A stretch of DNA of 64,000 nt from Aporrectodea caliginosa. Lineage: Eukaryota > Annelida > Clitellata > Crassiclitellata > Lumbricidae. Below, piece by piece: positions 10,212-20,300 of this stretch (positions are counted from its first letter, which is position 1; each line of letters begins with the position of its first letter). A program made the position numbers and the translations under genes. The stretch is from positions 1,832,761-1,896,760 of the forward strand of contig JACEVL010000163.1 in NCBI GenBank assembly GCA_020284085.1. The letters are read 5' to 3'. The notes beneath the pieces are model-generated. The model saw only the letters and a program-made list of their open reading frames with translations, did not search any database and was not told the DNA's origin.

Positions 10212-10466
10212 TGGCTTACATTTTGGTAAAGAAATTAGACAGATCAGTACCTCATTTACTTCATTACCTAGCTATTAAATTGAAGCAATTAGACTGCATA
10301 GGGCCAAAACCCACAGGTTTATTCAGTTTAATAAAGTTTTAGACATTTCCGGGCCCCTGCCAGGGCCCCCTGCCATAGAACCGGGCACCGGGGCAGCAAC
10401 CCCACCTGACCCCCCTCTCATCGGCCCTGGCACTTTCTATCTCTGTTTGTTCTATGGCACTTTGTC

Positions 10467-10925
10467 TCTGTCGCGATTATGACGTGTTTAAGAACCTCCA
10501 GCCAGTTCTTTATGCACAGTTGCTTAAGTATCATACAATTCTACATGGTCTTTAATTCGAATTATTTATGTCTACGAAAAACGAGGACTCCTATTTTTTC
10601 ATTGTATAACTGTCGCGGGATCTAGATACAGCTGTGTTTTGATGATCTATGCTTTAATTACTTTGTGAATATTCCTTAATTACATTGGAGTAAGTTTTAT
10701 GCGGGTTCAAAAATCTCTGTCGCGATTAATTATGACGTGTTTATGAACCTCCTTCATGCACACTTGCTAAGATGGCACAAAATATTACACGGTCTTGAAC
10801 TCGAATTACGCATGTCTACTAAAAACGATGACACTATTTTTTTCGTCATTATGTACCTGTCGTATGATCATTGTACAGCTGCATTTTGGTGATCTGTGTT
10901 TATCATTCCTTGTAATTATCTTATG
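10467..10925. repeat. diverged tandem duplication, ~250-bp unit
   Basis: Two consecutive units start with TCTCTGTCGCGATTA at about 10467 and 10713. They share, in order, ATGACGTGTTTA-GAACCTCC, a TGCACA-TTGCT block, a CGAATTA-GCATGTCTAC-like block, AAAACGA and TGATGATCT/TGGTGATCT. They differ by substitutions and small indels, so the duplication is old. Non-coding. Confidence 0.75.
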
Positions 10926-11227
10926 ATAATTGTGACGTGGCTAGACTTCGTTTTGAGAGCCAAAGCATTCTATAGCTCATACGACCCTTTAAACATAAGT
11001 CGAATCTTAGGGTTTTAGGTCTTCGGCAAGGTAAGACCTAGGCTACTATAAATTGTAATTCCCATTTATCGCACAAGGCAGCAGTTCAGAGGCCAGCAAC
11101 TTTTGCATTATGAGATGTACGACAGTTTTGCAATGAGTTTCATTAATGCCTAATTAATTTTCTGAAAAAATTGCATACACGACACAATTGCATCAACTCT
11201 ACTGAATGACTGATAATAACCTCTCAC

Positions 11228-11353
11228 CATTACACGTCTTTGTATTATTAGGTAAAGGTTCGTATCCTGGATTGCACGAGCAGTTGTAATCGTCGATTAG
11301 ATCTGTGCATTTGCCAAAGGGATAGCAGGGAGATGACTCACACTCAATTATCT
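11228..11353 (-). CDS. gene A exon: calcium-binding EGF-like domain
   Basis: Acceptor TTTCAG and donor GTGAGA bound 126 bases. The translation includes IIECESSPCYPFGKC and CTDLIDDYNCSCNPG. The acidic residues before the first cysteine and the C-x-D-x4-Y-x-C pattern fit a calcium-binding, Asp/Asn-hydroxylated EGF module. It enters with two bases and leaves with one, in phase with the exons at 11664-11774 and 6440-6577. The gene B counterpart is 57971-58090. Confidence 0.87.
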
Positions 11354-11663
11354 CTGAAATAACAGTTAAGTAACTTATGTATATTTCCAATGTGGAATAC
11401 AGAAACGACCGTTTAAACTGGATAGACAATCCTATTATCCTGAGAACAAGAAATAGCCTTTGTAGTCTACATAGAATGATCACAAAACGACGATGGTGAA
11501 GCTATGAAGGCGACAACAATGACGACAGAAACAATGATAGAAATACTAAACATAGGTCCTCGTCATCGGTAATTTTTTGTTTTTTACATTAAACAAAAAC
11601 TGAGAATTCATGAAATAATGAATTCAGAAAATTCTTTATTCATAACAATTCAGTTTAACCTAC

Positions 11664-11774
11664 CGACGTCACAGGTTTGTTCAGTGAAACCGGGAGCGCA
11701 GATGCAGCTATACGTGGTCCCATGATCGACGCATGTCGCCCCATTGCGACATGGATTAGGATTACATAAGCCAA
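11664..11774 (-). CDS. gene A exon: EGF-like domain
   Basis: Acceptor TTCTAG and donor GTAGGT bound 111 bases. The translation reads LCNPNPCRNGATCVDHGTTY then SCICAPGFTEQTCD, a compact six-cysteine EGF with the C-x-D-x4-Y-x-C hydroxylation pattern. It ends with G, which joins AG of the next exon to give Glu. The next exon upstream is at 24513-24713, so this intron is about 12.7 kb and holds the Gmr1-like element. No obvious counterpart in gene B. Confidence 0.85.
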
Positions 11775-11894
11775 CTAGAATACCAAGCACATACATTAAC
11801 ATTCAACAAGCATTTTACTTAATAAGTATTTACCATTGAAAACCAGCTAAAAGAAGAATAGGTATAGAAAGCTAAACGTAACCTATCTATGTAG

Positions 11895-11951
11895 GCCTAT
11901 ATATATATATATGTATAATTGTATATATATATTTACAATTTATTTACAATT

Positions 11952-12012
<61 letters not shown>
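11895..12012. repeat. (AT)n microsatellite
   Basis: Imperfect then perfect AT dinucleotide tract, longest run about 11951-12011. Confidence 0.95.
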
Positions 12013-12013
<1 letters not shown>

Positions 12014-12374
12014 CAAGAGCTGTACCGGTATAACTTTTTCTGGTTTTCCCAAAACCGCGTACAGGCAATTAGTAAAAATATCCTATACCGATTATGAGAT
12101 CGATTATTTCATTATATGTTTAGTCTAAATTTTAGCTTTCGAAACATAAACCTACTAATACAAATATATGCAAGTGCTTTATTTCAGCATTTTTGCGGGC
12201 AGCAAAAAGGACGTCAGTATGTGGACGTGGGCCGCCAGTACATGGTAGGCTATTGTTAAATCATCTGCCATCTGGCAAGTGGCGAGCCGCCAAAACTAAG
12301 AAATTTTTGTTTACTTCGGCACCGATTATTTTGCCGATACCGATTATACTCATTCAACGTAATCACCCCAGTGA

Positions 12375-12375
<1 letters not shown>

Positions 12376-12453
<78 letters not shown>

Positions 12454-12463
12454 TATATATATC
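12376..12463. repeat. (AT)n microsatellite
   Basis: About 40 AT units, broken by one TC near 12451. Confidence 0.95.
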
Positions 12464-12852
12464 TATACCCAAAGTCAAAATCCATATCTAAAACTCGTCT
12501 TGCCTTAGGATTCATAGGAAGGTCCTCAGTAGGTAGAGTCCATAAGACTTCCACAACATCCGCTGTGGCTGATGCTTGCGTTAATGTCTCTAGTGACTAC
12601 ATAGGCCTATCCAAGAAAACTGTATGTTGAAATTCTCTGAAGATATAGGGCGATATTTTCTGAAATTTCTAATATTATTTTGTACTAATTGTAATTTATT
12701 TGTACGTTATAGGCCTACAATCACAGATTGTAATGACAGTGTAGTCGGAAAGAACACGGTATAAGTATGGAAAACGATTTGTGCCCTCTTTCAGTCCAAA
12801 CCATTACCGATTGACTTGATTTATTAGGTGACAAAGATCTCCGCTTCTAGAT

Positions 12853-13202
12853 GAGGGATGGCCAACCTTTTTTGGCCTACGGGCCACTATAATTGTTGGT
12901 AAGCACGCGGCGGGCCGCAAGTGTTTGTCCTCACAGCCTTGAAAGAAATACATATGTTTTTTACATGTTTTTAAAAAAAGTATAAAACAGGTATGCCACT
13001 ATACTAGGTCACCAGAACTTGCAACACTGAAGTGTTAGTGTTTCAGACATCATTACCATGCAGTATTGTAGTAGAAGGCCCCGTATAGGGTTAAGTAGGC
13101 GTAAAGTAAGACAAAAAATTATTTACAAATGGGTGGTGCGGGCCGCCAATCAACAGTCGGCGGGCCGCATATGGCCCGCGGGCCGCGGGTTGGCCATCCC
13201 TG
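12853..13202. mobile_element. hAT-like MITE
   Basis: Ends are inverted copies of AGGGATGGCCAACC. Internally, GC-rich text such as GCGGGCCGC recurs close to both ends. A length of about 350 bases without an ORF fits a non-autonomous hAT element. A TCTAGAT follows a few bases beyond the right end and also precedes the left end, but a clean 8-bp target duplication is not certain. Confidence 0.6.
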
Positions 13203-13731
13203 CGTGAGTCTAGATAGTCTAGCCCTTCTGTGAACGTTGGTTCGATCAATCCATAGAAGCTTCAGATTTCTGTTCTTATTATAAAGCATGCATGACAAAC
13301 ATTGCATCTATCCAGTATTAAGTGAATCTAAGGATAATCTGAGATCCTAACGCTACTGAAATAATTTTATCAAATGAACGAGTATCAGTCAAAAGACCAA
13401 CGTGGGGGCGTCGTCGTTGTAGGCCTAATTGTCGCAGTTGTTTCTGTTGTTGTTTCAGCGGTAGTAGTTTCGGCTCTTGTGCTAACCGTAGTACAAGGAT
13501 CCACTGCAAATACGAAAAAAACTGAAAATGGACGATGTTTAATCAGACTACTTAGCTTCTTTCAAATCGTACATACTGCGCCATTTTCGTAGTTGCCATT
13601 ATCGTCATAATTATTATCGATATTGTCATTATTCTTTACCCGAGGTAGAATGATCCACCAGGAACAAAAAATTGGTTAGAAGTAAATAGAATATCATTAT
13701 TATTATCATCATTATTTAAAAGTTTCATTTA

Positions 13732-13867
13732 TTTCTTCTTCTTCTTCTTCTTCTTCTTCTTCTTCTTCTTCTTCTTCTTCTTCTTCTTCTTCTTCTTCTT
13801 CTTCTTCTTCTTCTTCTTCTCTCCCTCCTCCTCCTCCTACTCCTCGTCGTCGTCGTCATCATCATAA
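13732..13867. repeat. compound trinucleotide repeat (TTC)n (CTC)n (GTC/ATC)n
   Basis: About 29 TTC units pass into CTC, then GTC and ATC triplets. Polypyrimidine on this strand. Part of the gene A intron. Confidence 0.95.
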
Positions 13868-13958
13868 TGTTTCCTATTATACCCTGAGGTTCCTAAAATA
13901 ATGCCCGGATACAATGAAATCACGTACAGAGCGGCTATAACTCGTCTGTAGAATAATA

Positions 13959-14266
13959 GTGATAATAATAATAATAATAATAATAATATAAAAAAATAAT
14001 ATAAAAAATAAATAAAAAATAATAATAATGGCCTGTTCTACACGATAAAGCTACAAAAAATATATTCTGGAGACCATGCAACTGTTCCAGCGTTTGTCCA
14101 TATGCACTCAGAGATTTAATGCCGTAGCCTTCAGGGGCACTTTCGCACAATGCACCGGGGACGAGGACCACTAACTCCAGATTGAAAGCACACCTTAGCA
14201 TAGTTTCTAAGTCTCTGAGGGATCATGTGTACCTCGGGGCATAAAATAATAATAATAATAATAATA
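13959..14266 (+). mobile_element. 5'-truncated retroelement 3' end with AAT tails
   Basis: After an AAT tract at 13959-14028 comes a fragment translating to LFQRLSICTQRFNAVAFRGT, then a 3' signature (CTGAGGGATCATGTGTACCT, 14212-14231) and a new (AAT)n tail. The same coding motif and signature recur at 15750-16136, 31985-32690 and 34262-34483. This defines one non-LTR-like family whose tails are AAT. Confidence 0.75.
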
Positions 14267-14392
14267 ATAAAAAATAAATAAAAAATGTCATTATTCTTTA
14301 CCCGAGGTAAAGACTTTTAAATAATCGTGCCTGGGTTCGATGAGGCCCTAGAACCTTTATTTTAAGAACCATGATTTTAAGAACTTTGATTT

Positions 14393-14394
<2 letters not shown>

Positions 14395-14438
<44 letters not shown>

Positions 14439-14453
14439 TTAGTAATAATAAAA

Positions 14454-14484
<31 letters not shown>
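14395..14484. repeat. (AAT)n microsatellite
   Basis: Two AAT tracts separated by a short variant stretch. They directly border the left end of the terminal-inverted-repeat element. Confidence 0.9.
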
Positions 14485-15721
14485 GGCCAAAACAAAATAA
14501 TGGTGTGTTTCCGGTAACCCGACCGACTCACTTTTTTGCCGCGACTCTGAAAATTTTGTAAAAAAAATTTTTTTTTACGGAAAATTTTGTAAAAAATTTT
14601 TTCAGGAAAATTTTGTAAAATTTTTTTCCTACTTCACATACATTAAGCCTTTGCATGCCGGTGATGCAGAATCGCGACATTATAGGTGCATTCACTGAAG
14701 CAGAGACGTTCGGAAACTAGCGGTCTTTCAATGGAAAGAATGGTGCCGTAAATTACAGCAATAAAAGGGCTAAAGTGTGGAGTTTGGGAGAGGGAGGTAA
14801 TAGACTCGAAAGTGGTGGATTTTCTCAGGGTAATTTGACAGGGTTATTTCACAAATCTGACCCCCATATTCATTGTATCAGAAATACCTATTATCGTACG
14901 TGCCATTATAAAAGTAAAGCCTCCTAATAGCAATCAGCCTACTTAACAACCTCCGTAGCATTCTACTTTCGTAGCAAACAGCCTTCTTAGCAACCAAGCT
15001 TTGTAGCAAGCAGCCTCTATGTCAGCCTCATTAGCAACCAGTTTCAAAGTCAGACTTGGCCCCTTTAGCAACCGCCTTCCTTAGCAACAGTTATCCTTAG
15101 AAACTGTCCTGCTTAGCAACTGCCTTCATTAGCAACTAGTCTCCTTAACAACCAGTCTTCATAGCATCCAATCTTCGTAGCAAGCAGTCTCCTTAGCAGA
15201 CGACGTTAGGAACCATATTTCTTTCTATGCAGTGTTAATAATATTATAACAATAAATGGGCTCAATGTTTCCCATGGACAATTTACACACATGTATGATG
15301 TTGAGGAGATAACAGACACTGAAAAGTCAGCGATTTTCTCACGTTACCACCCATGCATATTTCCTAAAGAGCCGTTGTCTGCTACACGTTTATTGTTTAA
15401 TGTACATAATCCATAATTCCTTCCCCACCCCTGCCCCTTCCATTTCACCTTGCAAGAAAAACGATGTCAGCAAAAATGAAATAAATAAGATTGTTTTCTA
15501 CAGCAGTTTGTAGGTACATTCTGCAAAAAGGCATTTTTAATACTCGCATAGAAAATATATACTTTGGTACAGCATGTACCGCTGTGCATAAATGGGCAGT
15601 GGCGTAATTTTGGGAAATCACTGCATAAAATTATTTTACCAAAATAAAATTATTTTCCTACCTACCTACCCAGTTTTTTTTAACTCTGTTACCGGAAACA
15701 CACCATTATTTTTTGTTGGCC
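14485..15721. mobile_element. 1.24-kb terminal-inverted-repeat element inserted in AAT repeat
   Basis: The left end begins GGCCAAAACAAAATAATGGT and continues GTGTTTCCGGTAAC. The right end is its inverse with one or two differences, giving TIRs of about 35 bp. AAT repeats flank both sides, so the target duplication cannot be read. No transposase ORF; non-autonomous. Superfamily not assigned. Confidence 0.75.
14925..15205. repeat. degenerate ~18-20 bp tandem array with TTAGCAACC core
   Basis: Roughly fifteen diverged units with the core (C)TTAGCAACC/GTAGCAAGC followed by a pyrimidine-rich spacer (for example CAGTCTTC). It lies inside the inverted-repeat element. Confidence 0.7.
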
Positions 15722-15749
15722 TAATAATAATAATAATAATAATAATACA

Positions 15750-16057
15750 CTGCCAGCTTACTGCTTTGTGCCCTTTGCCTTTGAAATGCTGGGTCCAGTA
15801 AACCAAGAAGGCCTTGCTTTGATCAACCTCCTCGGCTACCGGCTTGCCCAAACATCAGGAGACAACAGAGAGGCAACTTTTCTCTTTCAGCGCTTATCAA
15901 TGACTATTCAGCGCTTCAACGCAGTTACTTTTTCTAGCAATTTTCTTACCAACTAATCCATCTGTGAAAACTAGCCATTCCAGAACAATGCGCCCCTTAA
16001 GTTTTGCAATCCTGAGGGATCATATGTACCTCGGGGAAAATAAATAATAATGATAAT

Positions 16058-16130
<73 letters not shown>

Positions 16131-16136
16131 TAATTA
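15750..16136 (+). mobile_element. retroelement 3' end (C-terminal ORF piece) with AAT tail
   Basis: An open frame (15768-15956) contains GPVNQEGLALINLLGYRLAQ and FLFQRLSMTIQRFNAVTF. It is followed by CTGAGGGATCATATGTACCT and a ~100-base (AAT)n tail at 16036-16135. This is the longest coding copy of the family in the window. It looks like the C-terminus of a retroelement RT/endonuclease protein; the clade is not assigned. Confidence 0.75.
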
Positions 16137-16837
16137 TAATGATTATTATTGTTATTATTATTATCATCCTCATTATCATCATTAATGTCATTGTCGGTGT
16201 CGGCCTACTGTGTGGTTTCCATAACCAGCATGTACTGTACACTCAGTTGCCTCAATTGAACCATGCCTGTCAAATCATATTGCATTATATTCTGAGTTAG
16301 CATTTCCTATTAAAACGCCTTTAAACTGGAGAACTGTTGCATTTCACCTTGGTCACAAACACTATAGATGTGGGTACGTTTTAAGAGTAAGATTTTGTGC
16401 TCCTCATTAAAGTTGTCACCTGTATAATAGACAGCCAATGAGCAGAATAGTTTCATTCAAATTTGACAGAGCTGTTCGACAAAGACATTTTCGTTTCCGA
16501 CAGAAACCTTCAGAGTCGGGAATGAATTCCACAACCCAATACAGTTCTGGTGCGGGGCACAGCGTGTCATTGAGTCAAATTATCCGAGGATCTAGTGCAG
16601 TATTTGTTGGCATAAAGGGTTAAAAGGAGCACAAATAAGTCGGCTGATTTAAATATAATGCCTTAGGATATAAGATATATTTTAAGGTAAGATTTAGTAT
16701 AAAATACCTAGACAACGAAACTTCAGATATGACCTCCACTCAAGATTTATGGCTAACACGACAAGAAAAATAGAGATGCAATTAAGTAATTTTGAATAAT
16801 TTATGCCTACTTGCCTTCTGAAGACGTTTTTATAAAA
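16137..16837. other. gene A intron, no gene seen
   Basis: Unique-looking AT-rich DNA left of the Gmr1-like element. No supported feature. Confidence 0.6.
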
Positions 16838-16842
16838 TTAGC

Positions 16843-17266
16843 TGTCACCAACTCTTTTCTTTCTTAGTTGTGACCTACCTCAAGAACTTTCCTTATCTCT
16901 ACATATAAATTGCTCAACGTCTTCTAACTGTTTAAGAATTAAATTGACACAGTTCTTTGAATGTTTCTTTCTTTCTTCAAACACAGTTTAATAACAACAA
17001 ACTCAACTCTTGCCTTAAAACAACTGTACTACACTGTATAGTTCAAATTCACTGTCATCAGCAGTTTCTAAGTTTGGCGCGCTAACTGCACGTGTAAAAC
17101 AATCTACCGTCAGCCAATGTTTAGGCTACTTTAGGCCAAGCGCCCACGAGCCGACAGCGCAACTAAGGCCTAAGACTAAAACCGCTTAACAATCGAATAC
17201 ACATATATATATATATCAACCTAAGGAACACCTGTGCTCATTATATATGCAAAACATTAGTTCACA
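16843..17266 (-). repeat. 3' LTR of Gmr1-like element
   Basis: Read on the minus strand it starts TGTGAAC and ends GGTGACA (TG..CA). It contains a TATA-like CATATATAATG near the start of the sense strand. Confidence 0.95.
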
Positions 17267-17288
17267 TTACCTCCTTCCCTTTCTTTGG
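17267..17288 (-). promoter_or_regulatory. polypurine tract of Gmr1-like element
   Basis: On the minus strand AAAGAAAGGGAAGGAGG lies a few bases before the 3' LTR, the primer site for plus-strand DNA synthesis. Confidence 0.85.
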
Positions 17289-17381
17289 ATTGAGCAAATT
17301 AAACTTAAAAATTTGCGAAATCATCAGGTACTAAATTATGCAATAAACTTAATACTATATAATACAGTAAAATAAACAATC

Positions 17382-20300
17382 TTATAATCTAGATAAACAA
17401 TCTGCTACAACATTTAATCGTCCTTTCTTATAATTAACCTCTACATCAAAAGTTTGCAGTGCCAAAGCCCAACGCACCAGTTTAGCAGACTTAGACATAG
17501 ATTCAGTCAGATAAGTTAAAGGATTGTGATCGGTAAAGATGTGAACTTTAGATCCAATGATTATCTCTTTCAACTTATTTAGAGCCCAAACAATAGCATA
17601 GGCTTCTTTCTCCACAGTTGCCCATCTCTTCTGAGTGTCAGTCAATTTCTGACTTATAAATGATACAGGGCGTTCTATTCCCTTATCATCCATCTGTGTT
17701 AAAACAGCTCCTACTGCAAAATCACTGCTATCACAGTACAAATTAAAAGGTTTTCCAACATCAAAAACATATAAAACAACTTTAGAGCGTACAGCATCTT
17801 TAAGTAAATTAAATGCCTGTTGATGTCTATCAGTCCAATCAATCTTATCTGAAACATGTTTGCTTGTCAAATCAGATAGAGGCTTCGCAATCTGTGCAAA
17901 ATCTTTGATAAACTGTCGATAGTAACCAAAAAATCCCAGCAATTGCTTAACTTGTTTCTTCGTTTCTGGAGTTTTCAAATTAATTAAACTTTCAATTCTA
18001 TCTGGATTCATTTGAATCGTTCCAGAACCAACCACATGACCGATGAACTTTACCTCACTCTTACCAAAAATACATTTCTTTAAGTTCAGAGTAATGTTAT
18101 GCAGTCTCATTTGCATTAAATATGCATCTAAATGCTGTAAATGAATCTTCCAATCATCTGAATGCACAGCAATGTCATCTACATAGGGCTCAGCAAATTC
18201 ATTTATAGGCTGTAAAACCATGTTAATTGCTTTAACAAATGTTCTTCCTGAGTTGATCATTCCAAAAGGAACACGAGTAAACTCGTACAGTCCATTGTGA
18301 GTAACAAAAGCAGTTTTCCATTGATCAGTTTGCTTAACAGGACAAGTCCAGTAAGCACTTCGACAATCAAAAATTGAGATCACATTTGATTTTCCAACTT
18401 TGTGCAAAACATCTTTCACAATCGGCATCGGATATTTACAATCCACAGTGAACGAGTTAATGTATCTGTAGTCGCAGGCAAGTCTCAGAGAACCGTCTTT
18501 CTTTTTAACAATTACCAACGGACTTGCCATTCTGCTCGAAGATGGTTTTATAATGTTGGCTTGAAGCATTTCTTTAATTTGTCGTTCAACTTCTGCTCGA
18601 TAGATGAGTGGAATACGGTAAGCCATAAATTCTTTTTCACGAAATTCCGGTTTCAGTTCAATTTCATGTTCAACCAATGTACATAATCCAGGCTTTTCAG
18701 AAAATCGATCAGAATATTTGTTTAGTACTTCCAGCAATTGTTTTTGTTGAGATAATGTTAAATGACTAATCTGTTCAGGATCAAGATTCAGTGAATTCTT
18801 TTCATCTTGCAAGTCATTCTTCGTCAGCAGTTCAACTACTGAACCAAAGTCTTCATCTTCTTCGACGATTAGTCCACAACTCATTGCTCTTGTAATGTAC
18901 TTTCTGATTTTATTTGCGTGAATTATCTTTCGACAATCGTCACCCATATCAATCAAATAAGAGTACTTTGATCTTCGTTGTATGACAGTACATGGACCAT
19001 GCCATCGTGAAATCAGTTTATTTGTTGACGTCGGATACAACACAATAACTTTTTCACCCGGTTCAAATTCTTTATGTTTCGCTCTTTTGTTGTATTGATT
19101 CGTATACTGTAATTGCTTCTCTCGTGAATATGATTCTGCAAACAGTAATGCTTTTTCCATATTTGCTTTCATGTCTTTCAAGTACTTTTCTGGTTGGATT
19201 CCAATATGAGGTGGTAAATTAATTTCTCTTGTCCAACTTTCTTTTAGAATTGCCAGTGGTCCACGCGGAATCTTTCCATACACCAACATATAAGGAGCAA
19301 TTCCAGTAGTTGCATTCGGTACTTCTCGTAATGCCCACACTGTAAACGGAATTACTTTATGCCATTGCCTTGGATTGTCAACAATTACATGATGGATCAT
19401 TTTCTTGAATGTTTGATTCCATCTTTCTACTAATCCAGCTGCCTCTGGATGACCTGGCGTATCAAATCTTGGACTACACCCCATTAAATTCAGAAATTCT
19501 CTTGTCAGACTCGCAGTAAAATTTGTTCCTTGGTCACTTGTGATCACAGAAGGTACACCAACGTTCATGAACAACTCCATCAAAGCATCACATACAGCCT
19601 TCGCAGTTAATGATTTCAACAGAAACACTGTAGGCCATCTTGTGCAAGAATCGACAATACATAAACAGTACTTGTGACCTGCAGCAGATGCTGGCTCGAT
19701 TGGTCCTACACAATCCATTGTAATTCTTCTAAAGGCTACATCTTCTCTTGGAATTGGAGTGATAGGAACCCTGTCCATCACCAAACTTCTTGCCTTTAAC
19801 TGACATTTCTCACATGATTTGCAAAATTTCACTATATCTCTTCTCATCTTTGGCCACGTAAAAGATAACTTTATTCGTTCTCTAGTTTTCTCTTCTCCAA
19901 GATGTCCTCCAAATACTGATTCGTGAGCCAACTCCATCACTTTCATTCGTCGCTCTTTTGGTAACACCAATTGATATATCGTTTGCTCTAATATTCGATA
20001 TCTCTTGTACAGTAAGCCATTTACCACGCAGAATTCAGATTCTTTATCTGGCGCTAAATTCCACCATGCTTTCAATGATTCATCTTGTCTCTGCTGTTCT
20101 TCGAATTTCCTTGCGTCTGCAATCTGCATCTGTTGTTCTTCATCTTTCTCATTTTCTTGAAACAAATCTGCTATCTCCACATCACATTCATTATCCTCTT
20201 TCGTTTCATTTAGATTACCATTCTTGCATGCAGCCATCTCTTGTTCACTCATCTCTGCTGTTATACCGTCTTGCATTAAACTTTGTTGATCATCGCTTTC

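Noticed and set aside
12193..12630. 145-codon ORF through an AT repeat
   Set aside because: Contains a run of alternating Tyr-Ile from the (AT)n tract; not a protein-like sequence.
13374..13592. Small plus-strand ORF with a Val-rich hydrophobic stretch
   Set aside because: Hydrophobicity comes from GTT/GTC triplet-rich DNA beside microsatellites; no homology or context.
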